A stretch of DNA of 64,000 nucleotides. Origin: QHXW01 sp035297145 (GTDB taxonomy: Bacteria > Acidobacteriota > Terriglobia > Bryobacterales > Bryobacteraceae). The stretch is taken from the NCBI GenBank assembly GCA_035297145.1, contig DATGZN010000093.1, positions 186,001 through 250,000 on the forward strand. Reading direction: 5' to 3'. Shown here one piece after another: positions 32,731-42,261 of the stretch. The translations under genes were made by a program, and so were the position numbers. Positions within the stretch are counted from its first letter, which is position 1, and each line of letters starts with the position of its first letter. The notes under the pieces were generated by a model. It was not told where the DNA came from and did no database searches. It saw nothing but the letters and a program-made list of their open reading frames with translations.

Positions 32731-34745
32731 TGGGCTTCCTTGCGCCGTGGTTTTTGGCCGGTCTGGCTGCTGTAGGACTGCCCATCTGGCTGCACTTGCT
32801 CAAGCAGCACAAGACCACTCCCCTGCCTTTCAGCTCGCTGATGTTTTTCGAGCGGCGCACGCAAAGCTCGATCAAGCACCGCCGCTTGCGCTATCTGCTG
32901 CTGTTCGCGCTGCGCACGGCATTGATCGCTCTGTTGGCTTTTGCTTTCGCGCGGCCTTTCATTAACTCGACTATCGTGGCGTCGGCGCGCGGCGGCAAGC
33001 TGCTGGTGCTGGCGGTAGACAATTCTTTCAGCATGCGCCAGGGAGATCGATTCGAGCAGGCGAAATCGGACGCCGAAGCGACGCTTTCCAAGCTGCGCTC
33101 CGAAGATCGCGGCCTGGTTCTGGCCTTCGGATCGCAAGCGCATCTCATGGGTGAGCCGTCGACTGATGTTTCCGCCATGCGCGCCGCAATCCACGCCATC
33201 CAACCGTCCGACGATCATAGTTCCTACGCCGAACTGGCGCACGCGCTGCGATCTTTGGCATTGTCCGCGAAAATGCCGGTCGAAGGGCATCTGTTTTCCG
33301 ACATGCAGCAGTCCTCCATGCCGCCCAGCTTCGCCGATGCCGCGCTCGGGGACAACGTCACGCTGGTTTTGCATCCGGCAGCCCAAGGGTCGTTGTGCAA
33401 CTTCGCAGTGGAAAGCGTTACAGCCCCCGCGCGAATCTACGACGTGAAAAAAGTTCGAATCCAGGCTACGATTCTGAGTACTGGTGGGGCATCTGGAATA
33501 CGCCACGTCGCCCTGGTGCTCAACGGTCACGAGATCGGATCAAAGTCTGTGGACGTTCCCGCCAACGGCCGCGCCACCGCTGAGTTTACAGGCCTCGATG
33601 CCCCATACGGCATGAACCGGGGTGAGGTCCGGATCGATTCCGGCGACAGTTTCCCCGCCGACGATCACTATTATTTCTCGATCGAGCGCTCCGATCCTTT
33701 GCCTGTCCTGTTCGTGCGCGGGCGCGAAGGCCGTGACCTACTCTATTACCGCACTGCGGTCGAATCGTCACGCGATGCGGCATTCAAGCTGGAATCCGCC
33801 AGCCCGGCCCAGGCTGCCGAAATGCCCCTCTCGCGCTATGCCTTCGTCGTGCTCTCTGATGTTGGCGACATTCCCGCCGCGCTCGATCAGGCACTGCGCG
33901 GTTACGTGCGCGCGGGCGGCTCGCTCTTCGTAGCCGTCGGCCCCGCGGCCGCTGCACGTCGAAAGGTGCCGGTCTCCGATGCCGCCATTCATGATGCCCG
34001 CTACAACTCGCGCGACGGCGAACAATTCCAGACCGCGGCCACCCTCGATACCGCCCATCCTGCCACTCGCCAGGCCAGCAACTGGTCCGATGTGAAATTT
34101 TTCCGTTACTTCGCTGTGGATCCCGGAACGTCGCGCGTTCTGGCGCGTCTATCCGACCAGACTCCCGTGCTCCTCGAACAGCCGACGGGCGATGGCCGCG
34201 TGTTGGTATTCGCCTCCACCCTCGACAACGTCTCGAACGACTTCCCGCTGCACTCGGGATTCGTGCCGTTTGTGGACGAAACTGCACACTATCTTGCCAG
34301 GCTCGACGATCGCCCGGCAAACTTCACCGTCGGCGCTTTTCTCGATCTGCGCTCCGGCCGCGAACCGTCTGGCGCCGCGATCGAAGTCTTCGATCCGCAT
34401 GGCGCGCGCGCCCTGACGCTTTCCGAGTCCACGCAAACGCGTACCATTCAGCTCACCCAGCAGGGCTTCTACGAGGTTCGGCGGCCCAACCGTCACAACG
34501 AACTAGTCGCCGTAAATCCCGACCGGCGTGAGTCGGATTTCACGGTCATTCCGCGGGAGACGCTGACGCTGTGGCAGAATACCGGTCAGGGGTCGCATGC
34601 TCAGCAGCCGGGTGGAGGCGCAGGCGAATCGGAGCGGAAACCGCTGGATTTCTGGTGGTACGTCATGATCCTGGTGTTGGCTTTGGCAGTCGCGGAATCT
34701 CTGGTCGGAAACTGGCATCTCGAAATCGATAAAGAGGCGGCATGA
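32730..34745 (+). CDS. BatA-type membrane protein with VWA domain
   Basis: 671 residues starting at GTG. N-terminal BatA domain (GFLAPWFLAGLAAVGLPIWLHL, then FSSLMFFERRTQSSIKHRRLRYLLLFALRTALIALLAFAF with two helices), VWA domain with an intact MIDAS (Asp-x-Ser-x-Ser in LAVDNSFSMRQ), a long beta-rich and amidotransferase-like part (LSRYAFVVLSDVGDIP, GYVRAGGSLFVAVGP, DGRVLVFASTLDN) and a C-terminal helix (WWYVMILVLALAVAESLV). The large extracytoplasmic middle is shared with the first operon gene. Probably anchors a periplasmic assembly driven by MoxR. Confidence 0.85.
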   Translation: MGFLAPWFLAGLAAVGLPIWLHLLKQHKTTPLPFSSLMFFERRTQSSIKHRRLRYLLLFALRTALIALLAFAFARPFINSTIVASARGGKLLVLAVDNSFSMRQGDRFEQAKSDAEATLSKLRSEDRGLVLAFGSQAHLMGEPSTDVSAMRAAIHAIQPSDDHSSYAELAHALRSLALSAKMPVEGHLFSDMQQSSMPPSFADAALGDNVTLVLHPAAQGSLCNFAVESVTAPARIYDVKKVRIQATILSTGGASGIRHVALVLNGHEIGSKSVDVPANGRATAEFTGLDAPYGMNRGEVRIDSGDSFPADDHYYFSIERSDPLPVLFVRGREGRDLLYYRTAVESSRDAAFKLESASPAQAAEMPLSRYAFVVLSDVGDIPAALDQALRGYVRAGGSLFVAVGPAAAARRKVPVSDAAIHDARYNSRDGEQFQTAATLDTAHPATRQASNWSDVKFFRYFAVDPGTSRVLARLSDQTPVLLEQPTGDGRVLVFASTLDNVSNDFPLHSGFVPFVDETAHYLARLDDRPANFTVGAFLDLRSGREPSGAAIEVFDPHGARALTLSESTQTRTIQLTQQGFYEVRRPNRHNELVAVNPDRRESDFTVIPRETLTLWQNTGQGSHAQQPGGGAGESERKPLDFWWYVMILVLALAVAESLVGNWHLEIDKEAA

Positions 34746-37700
34746 ACCCACTCAATGGCTTGACGGAATACCTGGAGCGCATCGAGCGGCGGCTGCGAAT
34801 GCTCGCCGTCTGGCGCGGCGCAGCATGGACGGCGGGTGCGGCGCTCGGGTTTACAATCCTCGGCGTTCTCATCGCCAACTACTTCGCGTTTTCACCTCCG
34901 AGCGTTTTCGGCGCGCGTCTGATCCTGTTTCTCGCGCTGGCCGGCGCATTGGCCGTGGGGCTTATTGTGCCGTTGCTCCGTCTGAATCGGAGGGTAGCGG
35001 CGCGCGAAGCCGAACGGCAATGCCCGCAGTTTGAGCAGCGGCTGGTAACTTTTGCCGAACGCGCGGAACGGCCCGATCCATTCCTGGAGCTGCTCGCCGC
35101 CGATACACTCGGCGCCGCACGCGAAGCCGAGCCCGAGCGCATCGCTCCGCAAAAGCGAATTTTCGGCTTTGCGTCGGCCGGGGCGGTGGCCGTGGCTGTG
35201 TTGCTCTGGCTGGCGATTTCCGGCGTGGGCTTTCTCGGCTACGGAACCAAACTGCTCTGGGGCGCCATCCCGCACGAGTTGCAACCGTTTTACGAGGTGC
35301 AGGTCCAGCCCGGCAATCACACGGTCCGGCGAAAATCCGATCAGCTCATCACGGCTCGGCTCCGCGCTTTCCAAACCAGCCGTGCGAGAGTGTTCGCGAA
35401 GTTTCAAAGCTCTTCCAAGTGGGAAGAAGCTCAAATGAGCCCGCAACCCGGCGCGAACGGTTTCGAGTTTCTGTTCACCGGCGTCCCCGAGGCATTCGAC
35501 TACTACGTCGAGGCGGGCGGCGTGCGCTCGAATCACTACCGCATCGATGTTGTCGACCTGCCCGAAGTCAAGAAACTTCGCGTGACTTATCACTACCCGT
35601 CATGGACGGATCTTAAGGAGACGGTCGAAGATCCGGGTGGCGATCTGCGCGCCGTCGAGGGCACCGAGGCTGAAATCAAGGTCATCACGGACCGCCCGCT
35701 CTCGAGCGGCTCGGTACTGCTGGATGACGGTACGAAAATCGACCTGCACGATGGTGTGGCGCATGTCCCCATGCAGAAGGACGGCGCGTATCATATCGCC
35801 ACCGCCGAGCATGGCGATATGGTGCGGCTCAGCAACGACTACTTCATTGAAGTCCAGAAAGCCGGTGCGCCGAAGGTCCGTATCTCGCGGCCTGGACGCG
35901 ACGCCAAAGTGAACCCGATCGAAGAAGTCACTATCCAGGTGCAGGCCGAAGACGACTTCGCGCTGCGCGGCATGGATCTGCACTACTCCGTGAACGGCGG
36001 CCCCGAGAAGACCGCGGCCCTCGGTGGAACTAAAGGAAAGAAGGCCGAGGGTTCGACAACCTTGTACCTGGAAGATTACAAACTCGTGCCCGGCGATATC
36101 GTCAGTTTCTACGCTACCGCGCACAACGCGATTGCTACCAACCGAACGGACATGTTCTTTATTCAGGCTGAACCATTCGAGCGGACGTTTACGCAATCGC
36201 AGCAGATGGGAGGCGGAGGCGACGCGGATCAGATGCCACCGGTTTCCGCCCATCAAAAGGAAATTACCTCCGCCACCTGGAACCAGATCAAGAATCCTCC
36301 AAAAGACAAGACAGCCGAGGAGGAGAACGCCAGGGTGCTGTCCGGCGTCCAGTCCAAGCTTCGCGATCAAGCAATATCGTTGGCTGGCCGCATGCAGGTC
36401 CGTGATATGAGCTCTGCGAATCCCGCCGTCAAGAGTTTTGCCGACGATATGGCGCAGGCGATTGAGGCCATGGACCAAGCTACAGCAAAGCTGAGCGCTC
36501 GCGATTGGCAGGGCGCGTTGCCACCGGAACAGAAATCCCTGCAGCATCTCTCGCGCGCCGAAGCCACGTTCCGCGACATTCAGGTTGCAATCAGTAGAGG
36601 CAACGGCAGCGGCTTCGGAACCGGACGCGATCTGGAAGGCATGTTCGATCTGGAGCTCGATCGCGAGAAGAATCAGTACGAGACAGGACAAAACGCGGCT
36701 TCACCCGAGCAGAAGCGTAAAGACATGGAGGAGGCGCTTGCCAAGCTCGAAGAGTTGGCTCGCCGGCAGCAGGAACTCGCGGAGCAGCGGCGGCAGAATC
36801 AGCAGGCGTATGAGCAGCGCTGGCAACAGGAGCTGCTGAAGAGAGAAGCCGAAGAGTTGCGTCGGAAGATGGAGCAGATGGCGCGCAGCCAATCTAGTGC
36901 GCTATCCCGCGAAAGCCAGCAGGGGCAACAAAGCGACGGCCAGTCGGGGCAGCAATCGCCACAGGCGGCCGCGCAGTCGGCAGCCATGAACCGGGCGATT
37001 GAGCGTCTCAAGCAAGCCGCACGCGATATGGAGAATGCCGGTTCTCCGCAGAATCAGGGTGGCCAGCAGAGTGAGGCGGAAGCCCGCGCGGCCGCGGAAC
37101 GTCTGCGTGAAGCGCGCGAAATGCTGGCCGGGGCGCGCAAGGAGCAGGCCGCTGAAGAGGTGAAGGATTTCGCGCGCCGGAGCGAGCAACTCGCTCAAGA
37201 GCAGCAGGAGTTCGAAAACACCGTGCGTCACACGGCGAATTCGGGCAGCCAGGATCCGGGCCAAGGGCAGATGAGTATGCGACAGCCCAGAAACATGCGC
37301 GGCGTCGACCAAGGCGGCCCGTTGAGCGCCGAGCAGCAAAAGCTGCTCGACGAGTTAACCAAGCTCGAAGAAGACATGCAGCGCTCAGCGCGCGACATGT
37401 CCGGTAGCCAACCCGGGGCATCCAGCAAGCTGCGCGAAGCGCTGGGTGAAATGCAGCAGCAGGAACTGCGGCTCAAGATGAAGTGGAGCCTCGAGCTGAT
37501 GCGGCGCGGCATGGCGGAGTACGCTCTGCCCCGCGAAATGCCGGTGACCCAGGGGCTCAATCAATTGCGCGATCGTTTACGTGAAGCGCAGAGCGCGCTC
37601 AATCGCCAGCAGCCGGGCCAAGGCCAGGACGTTGAAGCCGCGCTGGCGCGCGCCGAACAGTTGCGCCGCGAGCTCGAGCAGATGAGGAGCGCCGCCGAGG

Positions 37701-38323
37701 GCCGGCAGTCGCAGGCGAAAGGCGGCCAGCAGAAGGGCAATCAGGCGGGACAAAAGGGCCAGGGACAGCAGCCCGGGCAAGGACAAGGGCAAAGTCAGCA
37801 GGGGCAAGGTCAGCAAGGTCAGGCGCCCGGCGACCAGCCCGGGCAAATGGCGCAGGGCCAGGGATCACAATCCGGCGGCAATCCCCAGCAAGGTGGTGGC
37901 GATTCGACGGGCTTCCAGCAGGGTGACGGACACGCGGGCCCCGGCGCCGGCGAATTTTGGGGTCGTGGCGTCGATTCGGCTTACGCCGACCGCGTAATCC
38001 GCAACGGTGTTCGCGACCTTACGCAGGCGGAGCAACTGCTGCGTGGCAACCAGGCTGTCCCCCGCGACACGTACCGCGACGTGCAGGATCTGATCCGCCA
38101 GATGCAGCGCCTCGATCCTCGCTTGCTAGCCGCTGACCCGTCACGACTTAGCGAAATCGTCGGCAAGCTTGTAGATAGCGTCGACCAGGTCGAACTCGAA
38201 CTCCGCCGCGTCGCCGACTCCCAGCAAGTGGGCAGCGTCCGCAGTGGCGCCGCGCAACCCGTGCCCCCCGGCTACGCCGACGCCGTCGCCGAATACTTCC
38301 GGCGGCTGGCGGCGCAGAAGTAG
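34742..38323 (+). CDS. Very large DUF4175-type membrane protein with Gln/Gly-rich tail
   Basis: 1,193 residues. N-terminal helices (about 25-50, 60-80, 140-160), then a beta-rich periplasmic region (IPHELQPFYEVQVQPGNHTV; VTYHYPSWTDLKETVEDPGG; RPGRDAKVNPIEEVTIQVQAEDDFALRGM). From about 620 it becomes coiled-coil and low-complexity, with repeated QQ, GQ and RQQELAEQRRQ stretches, ending in a run of PGQGQGQ-like repeats (about 990-1055), then a short folded C-terminus (GRGVDSAYADRVIRNGVRDL and QDLIRQMQRLDPRLLAADP). It resembles DUF4175 proteins found at the end of MoxR/BatA operons. The start ATGA overlaps the previous stop. The low-complexity tail could be an extended periplasmic spacer. Confidence 0.8.
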   Translation: MNPLNGLTEYLERIERRLRMLAVWRGAAWTAGAALGFTILGVLIANYFAFSPPSVFGARLILFLALAGALAVGLIVPLLRLNRRVAAREAERQCPQFEQRLVTFAERAERPDPFLELLAADTLGAAREAEPERIAPQKRIFGFASAGAVAVAVLLWLAISGVGFLGYGTKLLWGAIPHELQPFYEVQVQPGNHTVRRKSDQLITARLRAFQTSRARVFAKFQSSSKWEEAQMSPQPGANGFEFLFTGVPEAFDYYVEAGGVRSNHYRIDVVDLPEVKKLRVTYHYPSWTDLKETVEDPGGDLRAVEGTEAEIKVITDRPLSSGSVLLDDGTKIDLHDGVAHVPMQKDGAYHIATAEHGDMVRLSNDYFIEVQKAGAPKVRISRPGRDAKVNPIEEVTIQVQAEDDFALRGMDLHYSVNGGPEKTAALGGTKGKKAEGSTTLYLEDYKLVPGDIVSFYATAHNAIATNRTDMFFIQAEPFERTFTQSQQMGGGGDADQMPPVSAHQKEITSATWNQIKNPPKDKTAEEENARVLSGVQSKLRDQAISLAGRMQVRDMSSANPAVKSFADDMAQAIEAMDQATAKLSARDWQGALPPEQKSLQHLSRAEATFRDIQVAISRGNGSGFGTGRDLEGMFDLELDREKNQYETGQNAASPEQKRKDMEEALAKLEELARRQQELAEQRRQNQQAYEQRWQQELLKREAEELRRKMEQMARSQSSALSRESQQGQQSDGQSGQQSPQAAAQSAAMNRAIERLKQAARDMENAGSPQNQGGQQSEAEARAAAERLREAREMLAGARKEQAAEEVKDFARRSEQLAQEQQEFENTVRHTANSGSQDPGQGQMSMRQPRNMRGVDQGGPLSAEQQKLLDELTKLEEDMQRSARDMSGSQPGASSKLREALGEMQQQELRLKMKWSLELMRRGMAEYALPREMPVTQGLNQLRDRLREAQSALNRQQPGQGQDVEAALARAEQLRRELEQMRSAAEGRQSQAKGGQQKGNQAGQKGQGQQPGQGQGQSQQGQGQQGQAPGDQPGQMAQGQGSQSGGNPQQGGGDSTGFQQGDGHAGPGAGEFWGRGVDSAYADRVIRNGVRDLTQAEQLLRGNQAVPRDTYRDVQDLIRQMQRLDPRLLAADPSRLSEIVGKLVDSVDQVELELRRVADSQQVGSVRSGAAQPVPPGYADAVAEYFRRLAAQK

Positions 38324-38349
38324 TTGCATCTTTCCAGCTAATTCGGTAA

Positions 38350-38373
38350 TCTCTATAGAGAATCTGGAGATTC
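38350..38373. promoter_or_regulatory. Two overlapping dyads upstream of the sulfite/nitrite reductase gene
   Basis: TCTCTATAGAGA (38350-38361) is a perfect 12-bp palindrome. GAATCTGGAGATTC (38360-38373) is a second dyad with 6-bp arms that overlaps it by 2 bp. Both are in the 62-bp gap after the DUF4175 gene, 13 bp before the reductase ATG. They look like an operator for a dimeric repressor; the regulator is unknown. Confidence 0.4.
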
Positions 38374-38385
38374 GCTAGATCAGCC

Positions 38386-40167
38386 ATGTCCTCTGTCGCT
38401 GAGCCAAGTCCGATTACTCGTGAGAGCTTCGACCAGGAGCACGAGCAGACCATTCGCGAAGAGATCGAGCGGTTCCGTGCCAAGGCCCAGCAAGTGCTCG
38501 CTGGCGCCATCACCGACGATGAATTCCGCGGATTCCGGCTGCGTTACGGCATTTACGGGCAGCGCCAGCAAGGCGTTCAGATGGTGCGTACGAAATTCCC
38601 CAGCGGCATGGTGACCGCGCCGCAACTGGAACGGCTGGCCGAAGTCGCCGACGAGTTCGGCGGCGGCAAGGGCCACCTCACCACGCGGCAGAACATCCAG
38701 TATCATTTCGTGCCCCTGACGCGTGTTTCCGATCTGATGCACAAGCTGGCGGACGTTGGACTCACCACGCGCGAAGCCTGCTTCAACACAGTGCGCAACG
38801 TCACTGCCTGCCCGTTGGCCGGGCTTTCACACGACGAAGCATTCGATGTGCGGCCTTATGCGCAAAAAGTGGCTTACGCGTTTCTACGCAAACAGCTCAC
38901 CGACAATCTGCCACGCAAATTCAAGATTGCGTTCGATGGCTGCGCTCACGACTGCATGGCCAGCGCGATCAACGACGTCGGCCTGCACGCGCTGGTCCGC
39001 GATGGCAAGCACGGATTTCGCATGACGGTGGGCGGCGGCCTTGGCCCCCTTCCCGCTGAGGCGCAGTTGCTCGACGATTTCGTGCCCGCGGAGCGCCTGG
39101 TCAGCCGCTGCGAAGCCGTGATCCGTGTCTTCAACAAGTACGGTAACCGGCAGAACAAGAACAAGGCGCGATTGAAATTCGTAGTGCGCGAGCGCGGCTG
39201 GGAGTGGGTGCGCGAGGAAATTGAGAAGGCTTACCAGGACATCCTCGCCGATGGCGGCATTGGCACGCCGGAGATGGTCCCGGAAGGTTTCGGCGGCTAT
39301 CAATCGCATCCGCAGCCTCTGGGGCAAGGCGCACTGCTGCCCATGGTGAGCACCAACGGAACTGGCCACGCGGAGTATGACCGCTGGTTCCAAACCAACG
39401 TGCGCAATCAGCGGCAAGTGGGTTATGCCATGGTGACGATCCGCGTCGATCAAGGCAACCTGACGGGCGATCAGATGCGGGGCGTGGCGCGTATCGCGGC
39501 CGATGCCGGCGATGGGCTCATCCGCGTCTTGATCGATCAGAACCTACTGCTGGGGTTCATTCCGCTGGGCCGCGTGAAGCATGTGTACACGGCTCTCGGC
39601 GAGTTGGGGCTGAACGGCGCGGGCGCGAGCGAGATTCAAGACGTCACCACCTGCCCTGGCGCCTACTCGTGCAACCTTGGGCTGACCAAGTCCATGAACC
39701 TTGGCGCGGCTTTGCAACAGACCGTGCGCGAGTACGACGATCCGCTGGTGCGCAGCCTCTCCATCAAGATCAGCGGCTGTCCCAATTCGTGCGGCCAGCA
39801 CTGGATTGCCGATTTCGGCTTCTACGGCAACGCGCGCAAGGTGGACGGGAGAGAGATTCCGTACTACCAGATGCTGCTAGGCGGCGGATACGATCGCGAT
39901 GGTGTGATGCGGTTCGGCCTAGCCGTGCAGAGCATTCCGGCGCGACTGGCGCCCGTGGCCGTCCAGCGTATTCTGGATCACTACATCGCCCATCGTACCG
40001 ACGGCGAGAGCTTCCGTGAGTACGTGATGCGCCACAAGATCGAGTTCTTCCGCCAAGCCACCAGCGATCTCGCCAAGCCGATCGAAATCGCGCCCGAGGT
40101 TTACCAGGACTGGGGCGACGATACCGACTTCTCGCTCAAGCTCGGCCGCGGCGAGTGCGCCGCATAA
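38386..40167 (+). CDS. Siroheme nitrite/sulfite reductase
   Basis: 593 residues. Two homologous ferredoxin-like and siroheme domains. The heme/cluster ligands are at about 424-470: TCPGAYSCNLG (CX5C) and KISGCPNSCGQHW (CX3C). The first half carries GQRQQGVQMVRTKFPSG, LTTRQNIQYHFV, RNVTACPLAG and IAFDGCAHDCM, with Cys residues that resemble the second-half pattern. It reduces sulfite to sulfide or nitrite to ammonia, with electrons from ferredoxin or NADPH; which substrate cannot be decided here. An N-terminal region with two short helices is normal. Its tandem palindromic upstream site suggests repression by sulfur or redox state. Confidence 0.9.
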   Translation: MSSVAEPSPITRESFDQEHEQTIREEIERFRAKAQQVLAGAITDDEFRGFRLRYGIYGQRQQGVQMVRTKFPSGMVTAPQLERLAEVADEFGGGKGHLTTRQNIQYHFVPLTRVSDLMHKLADVGLTTREACFNTVRNVTACPLAGLSHDEAFDVRPYAQKVAYAFLRKQLTDNLPRKFKIAFDGCAHDCMASAINDVGLHALVRDGKHGFRMTVGGGLGPLPAEAQLLDDFVPAERLVSRCEAVIRVFNKYGNRQNKNKARLKFVVRERGWEWVREEIEKAYQDILADGGIGTPEMVPEGFGGYQSHPQPLGQGALLPMVSTNGTGHAEYDRWFQTNVRNQRQVGYAMVTIRVDQGNLTGDQMRGVARIAADAGDGLIRVLIDQNLLLGFIPLGRVKHVYTALGELGLNGAGASEIQDVTTCPGAYSCNLGLTKSMNLGAALQQTVREYDDPLVRSLSIKISGCPNSCGQHWIADFGFYGNARKVDGREIPYYQMLLGGGYDRDGVMRFGLAVQSIPARLAPVAVQRILDHYIAHRTDGESFREYVMRHKIEFFRQATSDLAKPIEIAPEVYQDWGDDTDFSLKLGRGECAA

Positions 40168-40188
40168 GCCTGCGCTACTCTACAGTTG

Positions 40189-41718
40189 ATGGCAAAAATT
40201 CAGCGCGCTCTGGTGAGCGTGACGGACAAAACCGGCATTGTGGATTTCGCGCGCCGGCTGAGTGAGATGGGTGTCGAGTTGATCTCGACCGGCGGCACGG
40301 CGAAGACGCTGCGCGAGAACGGCATCGCCGTGAAAGACGTCTCCGAGGTCACGGGATTTCCCGAAATGCTCGACGGCCGGGTGAAAACGATGCACCCGCG
40401 AATCACGGGCGGCATTCTCGCCATTCGCGGAAAAGCCGGCCACATGCAGGCTCTCGCAGAACACGGCATTCCACCGATCGATATGGTGGTCGTGAACCTG
40501 TACCAGTTCGAGAAGGTCGCGGCCAAAGCCGGCGTGACGCTCGACGAAATGATCGAGAACATCGACATCGGCGGACCGACCATGATCCGTTCCGCGGCGA
40601 AGAACTTCCACGACGTGGCCATTGTTGTATCGCCCGGCGACTACGAGGCAATTTATGAGGAGATGCGCCAGTGCGATGGAAGTCTATCGCGCGAGACTCG
40701 CTGGCGGCTAGCGCAGAAAGCATTCCGCACTACGGCCGACTACGATTCCGCCATCTCGGCGCGCCTGGCGCAAGTGGACGGCGCAAGCACGTTGCCCGAG
40801 CGGCTCGATATTCGCGCGGAGAAGGTGCTGGACCTGCGCTACGGCGAGAATCCGCACCAGTCCGCGGCACTCTATGGGACACGCGGCGCGGGAATCGCCG
40901 GCGCGGGGCAACTTCACGGGAAGGAACTCTCCTACAACAATCTGGTCGACCTCGACGCCTGCTGGCAACTGGCAGCCGAGTTCACCGGTCCCGCAGCGGC
41001 CATCATCAAGCACACGAATCCCGCCGGTTGTGCGGAGCAGGAGACGCTGGCGGAAGCATACCGCAAGGCGCTTGCATGCGATCCGGTTTCGGCATTCGGC
41101 GGCGTGATCGGATTCAACCAGCCGGTGGACGAAGAAACGGCCCGGGAAGTGGCCAAGTTATTCGTCGAGGCGATTGCCGCGCCGGACTATTCAGCGCAGG
41201 CGCTGGAGATTCTGAAAGCCAAGAAGAACCTGCGGTTGATGAAGGTTGCCGCGGTTGCGGAGCCGCTCGTCGTGAAGTCGATCAGCGGCGGTTATCTCGC
41301 GCAAACGGTGGACGCTCACCAGCTGGACCGTTCTGCCACCGAGGTCAAAACCAAGCGCGCTCCGACGGACGCCGAATGGACAGCGCTCGAATTCGCGTGG
41401 AAAGTGGCAAAGCACGTGAAGTCCAATGCTATCGTGTATGCGCGCGCGGGCCACACGGTTGGAGTGGGAGCAGGTCAGATGAGCCGGGTCGATTCCGTCA
41501 AGCTCGGCGCTATGAAGGCCGTGCTGCCGCTAGCAGGAACCGTGGTGGCTTCAGATGCGTTCTTTCCATTCCCTGACGGCGTCGAGGAGGCTGCGAAGAA
41601 TGGCGCCACAGCCATTATTCAGCCGGGCGGCTCGGTGAGGGACGCCGAGGTGATCGCTGCCGCTGACCGCCTGGGGTTAGCCATGGTCTTCACCGGCGTG
41701 CGCCACTTCCGGCACTAG
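40189..41718 (+). CDS. purH: Bifunctional AICAR transformylase/IMP cyclohydrolase
   Basis: 509 residues from the ATG at 40189. Catalyses the last two steps of IMP synthesis. N-terminal IMP cyclohydrolase (ALVSVTDKTGIVDFARRL, ISTGGTAKTL, VTGFPEMLDGRVKTMHPRI and NLYQFEKV) and C-terminal AICAR transformylase with LRYGENPHQSAALY, IIKHTNPAGCA, KSNAIVYARAG and GVGAGQMSRVDS, ending DAFFPFPDGVE and QPGGSVRD. All are family hallmarks and the length is normal. The gene follows the reductase gene by 21 bp on the same strand and may be read through from it. Confidence 0.97.
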   Translation: MAKIQRALVSVTDKTGIVDFARRLSEMGVELISTGGTAKTLRENGIAVKDVSEVTGFPEMLDGRVKTMHPRITGGILAIRGKAGHMQALAEHGIPPIDMVVVNLYQFEKVAAKAGVTLDEMIENIDIGGPTMIRSAAKNFHDVAIVVSPGDYEAIYEEMRQCDGSLSRETRWRLAQKAFRTTADYDSAISARLAQVDGASTLPERLDIRAEKVLDLRYGENPHQSAALYGTRGAGIAGAGQLHGKELSYNNLVDLDACWQLAAEFTGPAAAIIKHTNPAGCAEQETLAEAYRKALACDPVSAFGGVIGFNQPVDEETAREVAKLFVEAIAAPDYSAQALEILKAKKNLRLMKVAAVAEPLVVKSISGGYLAQTVDAHQLDRSATEVKTKRAPTDAEWTALEFAWKVAKHVKSNAIVYARAGHTVGVGAGQMSRVDSVKLGAMKAVLPLAGTVVASDAFFPFPDGVEEAAKNGATAIIQPGGSVRDAEVIAAADRLGLAMVFTGVRHFRH

Positions 41719-41723
41719 GGCGC

Positions 41724-42251
41724 CTACACCATTAATCCAGCAATCGCGATCGCGAGACCTCCGATGCCGGCGATTACGCCGATCACGGGGAACAGCATCT
41801 TCCTCGATATGAAATAGAGCGATGACAGCACGAGCGCGATCTCCAGCAAGCCCTCTCCAACGTCATAGCGCAGTGCGCGGCTCTCTACCCGATTCGATTC
41901 CGCCTCTTTCTCGCGCGCCTGGGCCATGGTTTCCTTCGCCTCCTTGTCATAGCGAGACTGTTCGCGACGAGATTTCTCGATGGCCTGAGCGCTCTCGGCA
42001 TTCTTCGCGCCGAGCAGTGAAATCAGTTGCTCGCCCAGTTCCAGGTTGTGGAGCTTGATGCGCTTGGCCTGATAGAACGCCCAGGTGTCGTTGGCTTCGG
42101 TTTTGAGCAGCACGCCTTCGGTGTGGGCGCGGTGCGACAGAATTGTGACAATTGCCAGCAAGACCGCAAGCACCGCGGCCAGCACACCGACCTGCTGTCC
42201 CCGCGGGTCATGCTCGCCTTCAGATTCGTGGTGGATTTCGAGTTCAGCCAT
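41724..42251 (-). CDS. DUF4337-type membrane protein
   Basis: 175 residues. Basic/acidic N-terminus, a transmembrane helix (about 22-40: VGVLAAVLAVLLAIVTILSH), a long charged coiled coil (about 55-130, RHx and EKSRREQSRYDKEAKETMAQ), then two helices at the C-terminus (LLEIALVLSSLYFIS and VIGVIAGIGGLAIAIAGLMV). Layout matches DUF4337 proteins. Function is unknown. Its 3' end is convergent with purH, 5 bp apart. It follows MazF on the same strand with 10 bp between. Confidence 0.8.
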   Translation of the reverse strand: MAELEIHHESEGEHDPRGQQVGVLAAVLAVLLAIVTILSHRAHTEGVLLKTEANDTWAFYQAKRIKLHNLELGEQLISLLGAKNAESAQAIEKSRREQSRYDKEAKETMAQAREKEAESNRVESRALRYDVGEGLLEIALVLSSLYFISRKMLFPVIGVIAGIGGLAIAIAGLMV

Positions 42252-42261
42252 GTTTGCAAAC

